64,000 nucleotides of DNA from Oceanobacillus sojae (GCF_007991515.1 NZ_BJYM01000020.1:31543-95542), one strand, 5' to 3'. Positions 34,579 to 43,694 are shown, numbered from the stretch's first letter. The notes: generated by a model not told the origin, from the letters alone. Made by a program: numbers and translations.

Positions 34579-36024
34579 ATGAGAACAATGAGTATTATCA
34601 GCCAAATCGAAGAAATAATCGAACAGAAGCGGGAAGCTTTTTTTAAAGTAAGTGATCAAATTTGGGAAACACCTGAAATTCGTTATGAAGAAAAACAGTC
34701 TTTTAAATGCTCAGCTGATTTTATGGAGGAGCAAGGCTTTCAGGTAGAACGTGGAGTAGCCAGTATTCCGACTGCATTCACTGCAACCTTTGGAAACAGT
34801 GGTCCGGTGATTGCAATATTAGGAGAATATGATGCTTTACCTGGTTTAAGTCAAAAAGCCGGTGTGACTGAATTTGATCCGGCAGTACCATATGGTCCAG
34901 GACATGGCTGCGGTCATAATCTGCTTGGCGTAGGTTCAATGTCTGCTGCAGTTGCTGTAAAAGAATACTTAGAGAAAAATAATTTAGAAGGAACGATCCG
35001 GTATTATGGCTGCCCGGCAGAAGAAAGCGGTTATGCAAAAACATATATGGTCAAAGCAGGGTTATTCGATGATGTGGCTGCATCCTTTTCCTGGCATCCG
35101 CATTATACAAACAGCTTGTTTCATGGACCATCACTGGCGGTTATCCACTCCACCTTTACATTTAATGGGATAAGCTCGCATGCAGCAGCTTCTCCAGAAT
35201 TGGGGCGGAGCGCATTAGATGCTGTGGAACTAATGAATGTCGGTGCCAACTATATGCGGGAGCACATGATTGACGAAGCCCGGGTTCATTATGCAATCAC
35301 AAACTCTGGAGGAATGTCTCCGAACGTTGTCCAAAAAGAAGCAGAGGTTTCTTATTTTGTCCGTGCTCCTCATGCAGATCAGGCCCGTGCTTTGTTTAAA
35401 CGTCTGATAAAAATCGCGGAAGGCGCTGCTTTAATGACAGAAACCTCCATGGATTACCGTATTGAAGGCGTATGCTCTAATCTTGTACAAAATGCTACAT
35501 TAGATAAACTGCTTCATAAAAATATGAAAGCATTAGAACGCCCGCATTTTACAGAGGAAGAGCTGGAATTAAGTAAAAAATATTATAATACATTAAATGA
35601 AGATGATATCGCATTTGCTGCCTCACTGGTTGGCAAGAAGAAGGCGAAGGAGCTTGCTGAGCGTCCACTTATTTATGAAGTGGATGCCTACCGCGAGGCG
35701 CCGGAATATGTGAAGGGATCAGGTTCTACCGATGTTGGTGCTGTCAGCTGGGTGACACCTACTGCGCAGTTGATGGCTGCAACCTGGACTTTCGGTACTC
35801 CATTCCATACTTGGCAGGTGGTGTCTCAAGGAAAGACTTCCTATGCAAAAAAAGGAATGCTTTTTGCAGGAAAAGCGATTGCGAGCACTATTATTGACGT
35901 TCTGCAAAATCCAGAAGTACTGCAGGATGCTGCGAAAGAGCTTCGTGATCGTGAGGCAGGACCGGAAAATTATGATTCGCTGCTTCCTGAAGATCAGGAT
36001 ATGCCGTATATACTGAAAAAATAA
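34579..36024 (+). CDS. M20 amidohydrolase, p-aminobenzoyl-glutamate hydrolase subunit B-like
   Basis: Cytosolic enzyme, 481 residues, of the AbgB/amidohydrolase branch of M20. It shows ILGEYDALPGLSQKAG, GPGHGCGHNLLGVGSMSAA, YGCPAEESGYAK, the SWHPH segment and SSHAAASPELGRSALDA, in order. AbgB hydrolyses p-aminobenzoyl-glutamate (with AbgA) or aromatic acyl-amino acids; no abgA or abgT neighbour is present, so an unrelated amide substrate is possible. An in-frame ATG at 34588 is an alternative start. Confidence 0.88.
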   Translation: MRTMSIISQIEEIIEQKREAFFKVSDQIWETPEIRYEEKQSFKCSADFMEEQGFQVERGVASIPTAFTATFGNSGPVIAILGEYDALPGLSQKAGVTEFDPAVPYGPGHGCGHNLLGVGSMSAAVAVKEYLEKNNLEGTIRYYGCPAEESGYAKTYMVKAGLFDDVAASFSWHPHYTNSLFHGPSLAVIHSTFTFNGISSHAAASPELGRSALDAVELMNVGANYMREHMIDEARVHYAITNSGGMSPNVVQKEAEVSYFVRAPHADQARALFKRLIKIAEGAALMTETSMDYRIEGVCSNLVQNATLDKLLHKNMKALERPHFTEEELELSKKYYNTLNEDDIAFAASLVGKKKAKELAERPLIYEVDAYREAPEYVKGSGSTDVGAVSWVTPTAQLMAATWTFGTPFHTWQVVSQGKTSYAKKGMLFAGKAIASTIIDVLQNPEVLQDAAKELRDREAGPENYDSLLPEDQDMPYILKK

Positions 36025-36052
36025 ATATATAACTATATAACAAATATAAGCT

Positions 36053-36094
36053 AAAACCCTCTTTGTATCAATGGAAGATGCAAAGGGGGTTTTT
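36053..36094 (+). terminator. Intrinsic terminator after the AbgB-like gene
   Basis: AAAACCCTCTTTGTA pairs with TGCAAAGGGGGTTTTT with one mismatch; the tail is U-rich. Confidence 0.85.
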
Positions 36095-36227
36095 CGATTG
36101 AACCAAGTATAAATATTTGATTTTGTGGAAACGTAAATAAGGATTTTATAAGCTTATTTATTGTTAAAATTATCCCCTATATTTTACTTGGAATATAGGC
36201 GGTGCTTGGGGAAGGAGGTAACCTGGA

Positions 36228-37787
36228 ATGAGCCAATCTGTATTTACAAAATTAAAACAGCAGGAAAAAAAGGAAGAAGAAAAGCAACTAGGCAGTCATC
36301 CTGTCCAGCCAAAGGTACGTTCGAAGCTTTCGAATAAAGTCAGCGATAACCTCGATACATTAAAGAACGCGATTGGTAATCCAGAAGATTTAAATCTCCG
36401 TTATATCTCCATTGGAAAACTGCAAAAGAAATGTGGAATTGCTTATTTATCGGGAATAACAGATACAAATATGATTAATCAGGATATTATCCAGACTTTG
36501 CAGCAGAATTTAAAAGAAATGGAAGGCAGCCCTTTAGAAAATGTAAAGCTCGAAATGATTGCAGTTTCCTCCGTGGCAGAATTGAATGATATGAAGGAAA
36601 TCATTAACCTTGTGCTGGACGGACAAACGGTATTCTTTCTGGAGGAAGAAGAAAATGCGTTAGTCATTGGGACATCTGGTGGAGACAAACGTGCTATTGA
36701 GCAGCCGCAATCGGAAAATTTAATCCAGGGGCCAAGAGAAGGATTTGTGGAGAGTTTAGAAGTCAATTTAGCGATGATTCGTCGTAATCTCCGTGATCCA
36801 AATCTGCGCTTTAAAGCATATGAAGTCGGTACGAGGTCAAAGCAGAAGCTCGTACTTTGTTATGTAGAAGATGTGATCAATCCCCAGATTCTGGAGGAAG
36901 TTATTTATCGGCTTGAATCGATTGAACTGGAATATATCACAGATGTTTCACAAATTGAACAGTGGATTGAGGATAGCTCTCTTTCTCCATTTCCGCAAAT
37001 GTTAAGTACGGAAAGGCCGGATAAAGTTGCTTTTGAAGTTTTACATGGGCGTTTCGCTGTTTTGGTAGATGGGACTCCTTTTTCGGCAATAGGGCCAGTT
37101 GTTCTCAGCGATATTAACAAATCGATGGAAGATTATAACCAGAGATGGATTACTGCATCCTTATTACGTATTCTTCGAGTTGTAGCAAGCTTGATAGCAC
37201 TATTCTTACCTGCTTTTTACATTGCAATGGTTTTATTTCATCCGGGGATGCTGCCGACAACATTGGTATTCTCCATTGCAGCCAGCCGTGAAGGAATGCC
37301 ATTTTCTGCGATAGCAGAGATATTATTAATGGCAGCTACCTTTGAAATGCTGCAGGAAGCGGCTATTCGGCTGCCCCGGATAATTGGACAGACGATTGGT
37401 ATCGTTGGCGGTATTGTTATTGGAGAGGCTGCTGTTAGTGCAGGAATAGCAAGCCCGATTATTGTCATTATTACCGCGTTAACTGCAATTGCCAGCTTTT
37501 GTTCCCCTTATTACAGTGTAGCTATCAGTTTTCGAGCTGTCCGTTTTGGTTTTATGCTGATTTGCGCTCTTTTTGGATTATTTGGACTGATTCTTGCGTT
37601 TCTTGTTCTTGTTATACACGTTACAAATTTAAAAAGCTTCGGTGTTCCATATAGCTTTACAGTTTTTCCTGCAGTAAAGCAGGATATGATGGACAATGTT
37701 ATCAGAGGACCAATAACGAAAGTGGAAGAACAGTATATCTTTTTACAGGATGAGTTAAAAGATCCCAACAGACAAAGGAATGAATAA
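36228..37787 (+). CDS. Spore germinant receptor A subunit (GerAA/GerKA family)
   Basis: The 519-residue protein has a large hydrophilic N-terminal part (residues 1-300) and about five membrane helices in the last 200, the GerA topology. Family markers are RNLRDPNLRFKAYEVGTRSKQKL, the VLVDGTPFSAIGP segment and EAAIRLPRIIGQTIGIVGGIVIGEAAV. A perfect AAGGAGGT lies before the ATG. It forms the receptor in the inner spore membrane with the B and C subunits that follow. Such operons are read in the forespore; I could not find a convincing sigma-G promoter. The germinant is not predictable. Confidence 0.93.
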   Translation: MSQSVFTKLKQQEKKEEEKQLGSHPVQPKVRSKLSNKVSDNLDTLKNAIGNPEDLNLRYISIGKLQKKCGIAYLSGITDTNMINQDIIQTLQQNLKEMEGSPLENVKLEMIAVSSVAELNDMKEIINLVLDGQTVFFLEEEENALVIGTSGGDKRAIEQPQSENLIQGPREGFVESLEVNLAMIRRNLRDPNLRFKAYEVGTRSKQKLVLCYVEDVINPQILEEVIYRLESIELEYITDVSQIEQWIEDSSLSPFPQMLSTERPDKVAFEVLHGRFAVLVDGTPFSAIGPVVLSDINKSMEDYNQRWITASLLRILRVVASLIALFLPAFYIAMVLFHPGMLPTTLVFSIAASREGMPFSAIAEILLMAATFEMLQEAAIRLPRIIGQTIGIVGGIVIGEAAVSAGIASPIIVIITALTAIASFCSPYYSVAISFRAVRFGFMLICALFGLFGLILAFLVLVIHVTNLKSFGVPYSFTVFPAVKQDMMDNVIRGPITKVEEQYIFLQDELKDPNRQRNE

Positions 37788-37790
37788 TAG

Positions 37791-38903
37791 ATGCGAACAG
37801 TAGGGTATGCCGACGGTAAAATATCAAACATAACTATATTAACAATTGTTCCCAGTATTGTTGTTGCTGTCGGGATATTGACTTACCCGCGTACGCTGGC
37901 CAGCCAGACAGAGGGCGCAGATGGTTGGATAACATTATTAATTGGAGGGGCAGTTTGTGCATGTTCTACTTTTCTGATTGCTAAAATTGCCTCTTTATTT
38001 CCTGGACAGTCTTTTTATACGTATACTTCTTCAATGCTGACGAAGCCGATTGCGATTCTGTTAAGTATGTTGTTTTTTTTATTATCAGTAACCATTGTCA
38101 GCTATGAGGCAGCTTTTATTGCTAATATATCTCATCATTATTTGTTTGAAAAAACCCCATCGGAAGCCATTAATCTCGTATTCTTATTTGTGGTTTTGTA
38201 TGCTGTATGCGGAGAGCGTGTAGCAATTTTTCGGACTGGTTTTGGAATAATTATTTTGACTGCTGTTGCAACAATTGTTTTAGTTATTACGGCTCTTCCT
38301 TCTGCAGATTGGAACCGGATGCTCCCGGCCTTTACTACGGATTTCAAATCGTATTTAGGTGAACTGCCAAATAGCATTTTATCTTATTCTGGTGTTTTCG
38401 TCCTTTTCTTTTATATGAAGCTAACCAGAACACCATCGAAAAGTGTAAAGTCAGCAGTAATTGGTGCAATAGCCGTGACAGGATTTTATATCACTGTTTA
38501 TCTAATGTGTATCGCCGTACTTGGAAATGTATCAACAGCTAATACTGTTTATCCGCTGGTTGAATTGGCGAATATGGTGCGATCTATAGGTTTTCTGGAT
38601 AGAATTGAATCCTTATATTTTGTTATCTGGATTACTACTGTATTTATGACAACTGCCATTGCTTATGATATCAGTGTGTTAATCATTACAGATATTTTTC
38701 CGAAAGCAAATAAAATTTTTGTCGCTTTCAGTTTATTACCGTTTGTATACTTTATATCGCTTCTTCCAACCGATTATTATCAAGTGTCAGATTTAGGCAC
38801 AATAATTGGGTATGCAGCTAAATGTTTAACTATAATCACCCTAGTTTTCTTATGGATAATGTACTGGGGAAAGGGCAGAAAAGGAAAGCGAGGTAAATCA
38901 TGA
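37791..38903 (+). CDS. Spore germinant receptor B subunit (GerAB/GerKB family)
   Basis: A 370-residue membrane protein with about ten helices, of the APC-like endospore germination permease family. Residues GILTYPRTLASQTEGADGWITLLIGG near the start are diagnostic. B subunits bind the germinant amino acid or sugar. It begins 3 bp after the A-subunit stop, and its stop overlaps the C-subunit start (ATGA), so the three are translationally coupled. Confidence 0.92.
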   Translation: MRTVGYADGKISNITILTIVPSIVVAVGILTYPRTLASQTEGADGWITLLIGGAVCACSTFLIAKIASLFPGQSFYTYTSSMLTKPIAILLSMLFFLLSVTIVSYEAAFIANISHHYLFEKTPSEAINLVFLFVVLYAVCGERVAIFRTGFGIIILTAVATIVLVITALPSADWNRMLPAFTTDFKSYLGELPNSILSYSGVFVLFFYMKLTRTPSKSVKSAVIGAIAVTGFYITVYLMCIAVLGNVSTANTVYPLVELANMVRSIGFLDRIESLYFVIWITTVFMTTAIAYDISVLIITDIFPKANKIFVAFSLLPFVYFISLLPTDYYQVSDLGTIIGYAAKCLTIITLVFLWIMYWGKGRKGKRGKS

Positions 38904-40048
38904 GATATCTTTTTTTCTTATTTTGTGTTCCACTATTGTTAATATTGTCAGGGTGCTGGGACAGCTTGGAAATAGAGAATAGGGCTTTTGTGTCTGGAGT
39001 GGCAATTGATCCGGTTAAGGATAATGGTGATAAAAACTTAAAAATGATGACACAGGTTGTTATTCCAAACGGACTCGTTTCACTGCCAAATAACAGTAGT
39101 GGAGGAGAAAAAAGCTTCCGCAACGTTTCAAGCATTGGTAAAACTATTTTTGAAGTGAAATCGTCCATTGAGGAAAAAGAAGATGGAGATCTTGATAACA
39201 GTCATATTGAAATTGTAATTATTTCAGATGAGCTGGTAAAAAGTGAATATAAAATATCAGATATTATAGATGTGTTTATGCGGGAAAGCAGAATGAACCG
39301 GGATATTATTTTAGCAGTAGCCAACGGAAGCTCAGAGGAGCTGTTAAATATAGATCCAGAAAATGTAAAGCTTCCTTCTCAATACATTACAGAGCTCATT
39401 AAATCCAATTATAAATTAGCAGATTTAGAACCGGAAACTGCAGGAGATATGCAATATTTTTTTATTAAGAATAAAAGTTTTTACCTTCCTTATTTAGAAA
39501 ATACGCCCTCAACAACTGGTATTCAGTTAGGTGGAGTAGCTGTTTTTGAAGGAGAGAACGGGAAAATGGTTGGCATACTAAAAGGAGATGAAATAACGGG
39601 ATTAGCATTAACGCGCCCCAGTTTTAGTGAAACGCTTATAGTAGATCATAACGGACAAAAGGCATCGTTCACCATTCCTGATGGACGGACCGAAATAAAA
39701 CTTCTTAATAGTGATCCCGAAAACCTCCACTTTCAATTTGATGTATTTTTGACTGGAGAGCTTGTAGAAGCTTCTCAAGGACTGGATTTTATCAAGGAAG
39801 AGAATATAGAGAATTTGAAAAAGAAATTCAGGCTGGAAGCGGAAAAAGTGATGTCAAAGACAATATCGAAGTTACAGAACGATTATGGTGTAGATATATT
39901 GGAATTTCATGAATTTTTGTTTAGAAAGCATCCTGATATCTGGAAGCAGGTAGAAGGCAATTGGGACAGCGGGAAAAATTATTTTTCCAATGTAGACGTA
40001 ACATTGAATGTAGACGTGACTATACGTGAACCAGGAAATACGAATTGA
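38900..40048 (+). CDS. Spore germinant receptor C subunit (Ger(x)C lipoprotein)
   Basis: A lipoprotein of 382 residues with lipobox LSGC (Cys19) followed directly by the CWDSLEIENRAFVSGVAID motif typical of GerAC proteins. The C-terminal domain ends with the conserved pattern DYGVDILEFHEFLFRKHPDIWKQVEGNW. It sits on the outer face of the inner spore membrane and is lipidated by Lgt. It overlaps the B gene by 4 bp. A 20-bp gap separates it from a small extra membrane protein. Confidence 0.92.
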   Translation: MRYLFFLFCVPLLLILSGCWDSLEIENRAFVSGVAIDPVKDNGDKNLKMMTQVVIPNGLVSLPNNSSGGEKSFRNVSSIGKTIFEVKSSIEEKEDGDLDNSHIEIVIISDELVKSEYKISDIIDVFMRESRMNRDIILAVANGSSEELLNIDPENVKLPSQYITELIKSNYKLADLEPETAGDMQYFFIKNKSFYLPYLENTPSTTGIQLGGVAVFEGENGKMVGILKGDEITGLALTRPSFSETLIVDHNGQKASFTIPDGRTEIKLLNSDPENLHFQFDVFLTGELVEASQGLDFIKEENIENLKKKFRLEAEKVMSKTISKLQNDYGVDILEFHEFLFRKHPDIWKQVEGNWDSGKNYFSNVDVTLNVDVTIREPGNTN

Positions 40049-40068
40049 TACAGAGCAGGTGAAAAAGA

Positions 40069-40254
40069 ATGATGTGGATGAATTTTATCGAAAATAGAAT
40101 TTCTATACAGGCGATAATTGGCCTAATATTAGCTATTGTTGTCCCTATCACAATTTATTGGATTAACCGGAAGTATCATGAATCGACAGACCCTATATGG
40201 AAGAAAGAAAGAAGACAGAAGGTACAAAATGACAATCCAGAAAGTAAGGTGTAA
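40069..40254 (+). CDS. Small single-helix membrane protein at the end of the ger operon
   Basis: A 61-residue protein with one helix (AIIGLILAIVVPITIYWI, about residues 15-32) and a short charged C-terminal tail rich in Lys, Arg and Glu. It follows the C subunit by 20 bp with an AGGTG ribosome site, 15 bp ahead of the next gene. Some germinant receptor operons carry small D subunits of similar size, so this is a candidate accessory subunit. I do not recognise its family beyond that, and it could instead belong with the downstream gene. Confidence 0.62.
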   Translation: MMWMNFIENRISIQAIIGLILAIVVPITIYWINRKYHESTDPIWKKERRQKVQNDNPESKV

Positions 40255-40269
40255 AGGAGTGTACAGACG

Positions 40270-41700
40270 ATGCTTGACATTATTATTCTTATTCTGCTAA
40301 TCCTGTTTATAGTTGGCTGGTTATTGATGTTTCTCATGCGACGGCGTCTGATAAAGAGGATGGTTAATAAATTCGGAAAAATCCTGATGGAGGACCGTTA
40401 TCAGGAGAATATATTTGAAATGGTAACAGGCTTTAAACATATGGGATTCCAACGAACCTTTGAGAATAATCTGCGGGCAGAATCTGGAGATGTCCTGCAT
40501 CGGCCGCTTGGATCTGCAAAAACATGGCCAGATTTTGAAAAGCTGACCTTTATACCGGCTCAAGTAGCTAAATTTCCAACGGAGTACACGGAGCAAATAG
40601 ACATGAAAGTAACGATCGGACCAAAAGCCAAGAAACCGATGAAATTAGACATCCCATTAATGATCAGCGGAATGGCATATGGCATTGCATTAAGTAAAGA
40701 AGTAAGACTGGCGCTGGTTGATGCGGTGAACCAGCTTGGTACTGCGCTTAATTCCGGTGAGGGCGGGGTAATGGAAGAAGAAATTGACGGTACAAATAAT
40801 TATATATTGCAATTTTCGAAGACAAGCTGGTCGAAGGAAAAAGATCTGATTAAGAAAGCTTCCATGATTGAAATAAAATTTGGACAAGGAGCTTTAATGA
40901 GTTCAGGCGTTGTTATACCGGCTGATGAGCTGCAGGGCGATATTCGGAAGGTATTAAATTTGGATGATGGAGAAGAAGCGATTATTCATAATCATTTCTT
41001 TGAGAATCAAACATTAGAGGATTTTAAAAATCTTGTCCAGGAGCTAAGAGATATGACAGACGGCGTTCCAATCGGAGCGAAGATTGGCGCAGGCGGCAAA
41101 ATTGAAGAGGACATAGATGCTCTGTTAGAAATCGGTGTAGATTATATTGCTGTGGACGGAGCGCAGGCAGCAACACATGGAGCACCGCCGATCTTATCAG
41201 AGGATTTTGGAATCCCGACTATTCATGGCTTACAGCGCGCTCATCAGCATTTGCTAAAACGGAAGGCGAGAGAGGATGTCAGTCTGGTTATTTCAGGTGG
41301 TATGTTCAATGCAGGTCAATTTTTAAAAGCAATTGCATTAGGCGCAGATGCTGTTTATTTAGGATCTGTTGTCTTATTTACCCTGTCTCATAAGCAGGTT
41401 TTAAAGGCTGTTCCCTTTGAACCGCCTACGCAGGTTGTCTGGTATGACGGAAAATATAAGGATGATTTTAATAGACAGGAAGGGACGAAGGCTTTAGTTA
41501 ATTTTATCAATGCTTCCACAAAAGAAATGGAAGAAGGCATTCGAATTATGGGGAAAACCGCCTTGTCAGAGGTGAAAAAGGATGACCTCGTTTCCTATGA
41601 TGAAGCAGTTGCCCGCGATATTGGCGTTCCGTATAGTGCACATTCTTATGAAGAAGAGGCTGCTAAACAGAATAAACCAGGTCCGATGATTGAACTGTAA
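40270..41700 (+). CDS. FMN-binding glutamate synthase family protein (YerD-like)
   Basis: The 476-residue protein has an N-terminal membrane anchor (residues 3-25, IIILILLILFIVGWLLMFLM) and then a GltB-type FMN barrel (LMISGMAYGIALSKEV, GTALNSGEGG, IEIKFGQGA, IGAKIGAGGKIEED, VDGAQAATHGAP). It corresponds in type to B. subtilis YerD. I see no cysteine cluster for the 3Fe-4S centre of true glutamate synthase and no amidotransferase domain, so ordinary glutamate synthesis is doubtful. It begins 15 bp after the small ger protein, so it may be read with the spore operon. Confidence 0.85.
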   Translation: MLDIIILILLILFIVGWLLMFLMRRRLIKRMVNKFGKILMEDRYQENIFEMVTGFKHMGFQRTFENNLRAESGDVLHRPLGSAKTWPDFEKLTFIPAQVAKFPTEYTEQIDMKVTIGPKAKKPMKLDIPLMISGMAYGIALSKEVRLALVDAVNQLGTALNSGEGGVMEEEIDGTNNYILQFSKTSWSKEKDLIKKASMIEIKFGQGALMSSGVVIPADELQGDIRKVLNLDDGEEAIIHNHFFENQTLEDFKNLVQELRDMTDGVPIGAKIGAGGKIEEDIDALLEIGVDYIAVDGAQAATHGAPPILSEDFGIPTIHGLQRAHQHLLKRKAREDVSLVISGGMFNAGQFLKAIALGADAVYLGSVVLFTLSHKQVLKAVPFEPPTQVVWYDGKYKDDFNRQEGTKALVNFINASTKEMEEGIRIMGKTALSEVKKDDLVSYDEAVARDIGVPYSAHSYEEEAAKQNKPGPMIEL

Positions 41701-41730
41701 AAATACTTGTTTTCTGGAAAAGGGAACCAT

Positions 41731-41760
41731 TTGACGTATTCCTTCAAACTGTCTTATAAT
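41731..41760 (+). promoter_or_regulatory. Strong sigma-A promoter of the ABC-F leader
   Basis: TTGACG and TATAAT are separated by 18 bp. The predicted RNA start near 41767 gives an untranslated leader of about 440 nt before the ABC-F gene. Confidence 0.8.
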
Positions 41761-41819
41761 GAAAAAGTAAACTTAGAACGGAAGGGAAAATGTGCTGAGA
41801 TGAGATTTCGATTCCTAGA

Positions 41820-41994
41820 CTTGAACAACTAATTTGATAATATGTTCAAGCTCTGCCTGTGCTTTTTGCGCCTGCAGAGAAATAGGAGTCGTCTGTCTTT
41901 TTTCAGCTATTATAATAAAGGTATACATAAGGTATATCTTTTTCCTGAATGCAGTATGTGAAAAGGACAGCAGACCATTTGCTGTTCTTTTTTT
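41820..41994 (+). promoter_or_regulatory. Upstream half of the ABC-F leader: terminator with possible antiterminator
   Basis: Successive hairpins occur: CTTGAACA/TGTTCAAG (41820-41850), CTCTGC-N-GCAGAG with an inner GTGC/GCGC (41851-41879), AAAGGTATAC/GTATATCTTT (41917-41941), and the terminator AAAAGGACAGCA/TGCTGTTCTTTT with extra T's (41961-41994). CTGTCTTTTTTC at 41893-41904 can instead pair with GAAAAGGACAG at 41960-41970, which would undo the terminator. An upstream short frame (41800-41832, MRFRFLDLNN) overlaps the first hairpin. This layout suits transcription attenuation; it is predicted by eye. Confidence 0.55.
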
Positions 41995-42087
41995 CAATTT
42001 CAATACAGATATAACGAAAACTTCTATTTCTTAAAAGTGGGAAGCAGGGCATTCGTTCTGAAAAAATAAAAGTGAGGGGAGATTTTT

Positions 42088-42111
42088 ATGCAGATGCTAT
42101 TGTTCTTTTAA
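42088..42111 (+). CDS. 7-codon leader peptide of the ABC-F gene
   Basis: ATG CAG ATG CTA TTG TTC TTT TAA (MQMLLFF), with GAGGGGAG 6 nt before the start. It lies 3 nt upstream of the hairpin series preceding the ABC-F gene, the usual position of drug-sensing leader peptides such as those of erm and ABC-F genes. A ribosome stalled on it would cover the first hairpin arm. Confidence 0.7.
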   Translation: MQMLLFF

Positions 42112-42113
42112 TA

Positions 42114-42192
42114 GATACGGGCTTGTTATAAGAAAACACAAGCTCGTATCGATACAGTTTCAGGCTATCGATACGAGAAATTTAAAATCTCG
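42114..42192 (+). promoter_or_regulatory. Mutually exclusive hairpins controlling ABC-F translation
   Basis: Hairpin 1: GATACGGGCTTGT (42114-42126) with ACAAGCTCGTATC (42138-42150), one G-U. Hairpin 2: CTCGTATCGATA (42143-42154) with TATCGATACGAG (42166-42177), perfect 12 bp, sharing the 3' arm of hairpin 1. Hairpin 3: CGAGA (42174-42178) with TCTCG (42188-42192), sharing the 3' arm of hairpin 2 and taking the first G of the GGAGG ribosome site (42192-42196). If a stalled ribosome breaks 1, 2 forms and 3 cannot, freeing the site. Confidence 0.7.
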
Positions 42193-42204
42193 GAGGTAGC
42201 AAAA

Positions 42205-43656
42205 ATGCAAAACATTCAATTTGAAATAAAAGATGTAGAATTAACGTATTTAGACAGAGAAATCCTTTCCATCGAACGTTTAGCAATTCATTTTATGGAC
42301 CGGATTGGAATTGTCGGTCCGAATGGATCAGGGAAAACAAGTCTGCTCCGTTTGCTGGCCGGTGAATTAGAACCGGCAAAAGGAAGAATTCACCGGCATG
42401 CGGACTTTGCTTATTTAAAGCAAATGGAAACACCTGACGGAGAAGCAGCAGATCCAAAGGTTTTAGGAAAGCTTCAGGTGCCAGATTTAGAAGAAGGCAT
42501 CAGTGGAGGAGAGCAGACCAAAATAAAAATTGCACAGCTCTTGGCAGATTATAACGAAGCATTGTTGATTGATGAACCAACAACGCATCTTGATCAGCAG
42601 GGAATACGATACTTGCGCAGAGAACTGGAAAATTATTACGGGACGCTTGTTTTAATCAGTCATGACCGTAAACTTCTGGATCAGCTGGTCACAACAATTT
42701 GGGAAATACGAGATGGAAAGATTCATGTCTATTCAGGGAACTATACCGATTATGAAGAGCAAAAAATATTAGAAGAACGTCAGCAGCAGGACGCACATGA
42801 ACAATATCTGAAGGAAAAATCCCGTTTAGAAGCAGCAGCACAGGATAAAATGCAAAAGGCTGCGAAAATGATGAAGGGTGAGAAAGCAAATGCCCGAAAA
42901 AAGCAGGGTGTAAATCGGATGTTTGCTACAAAGCCTAAGGATGTTTCACAAAAATCGATGCAAAAAAGTGCCAAAGCAATGGAGAAACGGCTGGAGCAAA
43001 TGGAAAAGGTTGATGCTGTACAGCATGAACGGCCAATCACGTTTCATCGCTCTAAGGCGTTAGAGCTGCATCATTCCTTTCCCGTAATGGGAAATCAGCT
43101 GACCTTGAAGGCTGGTGAGAAGACTCTTTTAGAGAAAGTTCGTTTTCAATTTCCATTAGGCAAAAAAATTGCAATAACCGGAGCAAACGGTTCTGGAAAA
43201 AGCACCTTGCTTCAGGCGATTTATCATCGCCGGGAAGGGATGGAGATTTCTCCTAAAGTGGAATTTGGATTCTTTGAACAGCTTGCTTATCAGGAAAAGT
43301 CGAATGAAACGGTACTAAACAGTTTGAAGAAAACGACTGATTACGAGGAAGGCTTTTTACGCAGTGTTCTTCATTCTATGTATTTTAAAGGAAATGATAT
43401 TTATAAAAAGCTTCGTTATTTAAGCGGCGGTGAGGCTATCCGGCTGCAGCTGTGCCGATTATTTCTCGGCTCCTATCATGTATTATTATTAGATGAACCA
43501 ACGAACTTTTTGGATATCCAGACAACGAAAGCATTGGAATCTTTTTTTGAAGGGTATCCGGGAACGATTATTTTTGTTTCACATGATGCTGCCTTTGTCG
43601 AAAACGTAGCGGATCATGTTTACGAAATTAAAAATAACAATATAATTGAGAAGTAG
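42205..43656 (+). CDS. ABC-F ribosomal protection ATPase (VmlR/Vga/Msr-like)
   Basis: A 483-residue protein with two ABC domains and no membrane segment. Domain 1 has GPNGSGKTS (about 38-46), SGGEQTKIKIAQLL and LLIDEPTTHLD; domain 2 has GANGSGKST (about residue 330), LSGGEAIRLQLCRLF and LLLDEPTNFLD. The interdomain linker (about 190-290) is rich in Lys, Gln, Met and Ala and would reach the peptidyl-transferase centre. ABC-F resistance factors displace macrolide, lincosamide, streptogramin A, pleuromutilin or phenicol drugs. The elaborate attenuator leader strongly supports an antibiotic-resistance role rather than a housekeeping one. The drug class is not predictable. Confidence 0.88.
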   Translation: MQNIQFEIKDVELTYLDREILSIERLAIHFMDRIGIVGPNGSGKTSLLRLLAGELEPAKGRIHRHADFAYLKQMETPDGEAADPKVLGKLQVPDLEEGISGGEQTKIKIAQLLADYNEALLIDEPTTHLDQQGIRYLRRELENYYGTLVLISHDRKLLDQLVTTIWEIRDGKIHVYSGNYTDYEEQKILEERQQQDAHEQYLKEKSRLEAAAQDKMQKAAKMMKGEKANARKKQGVNRMFATKPKDVSQKSMQKSAKAMEKRLEQMEKVDAVQHERPITFHRSKALELHHSFPVMGNQLTLKAGEKTLLEKVRFQFPLGKKIAITGANGSGKSTLLQAIYHRREGMEISPKVEFGFFEQLAYQEKSNETVLNSLKKTTDYEEGFLRSVLHSMYFKGNDIYKKLRYLSGGEAIRLQLCRLFLGSYHVLLLDEPTNFLDIQTTKALESFFEGYPGTIIFVSHDAAFVENVADHVYEIKNNNIIEK

Positions 43657-43664
43657 AGAAGGGC

Positions 43665-43694
43665 GCAGGAGCAGCTATTTGCTCCTGCTCTTTT
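43665..43694 (+). terminator. Intrinsic terminator after the ABC-F gene
   Basis: GCAGGAGCA and TGCTCCTGC pair perfectly and are followed by TCTTTTATT. Confidence 0.9.

Noticed and set aside
40270..41700. Assignment of the FMN protein as true glutamate synthase (gltB)
   Set aside because: Too short, no amidotransferase domain, no visible Fe-S cysteines, and it has a membrane anchor.
41815..42034. Small frames on either strand in the ABC-F leader (minus 41815-42003, plus 41834-42034)
   Set aside because: They cross the leader hairpins, lack ribosome sites and show no recognisable protein.
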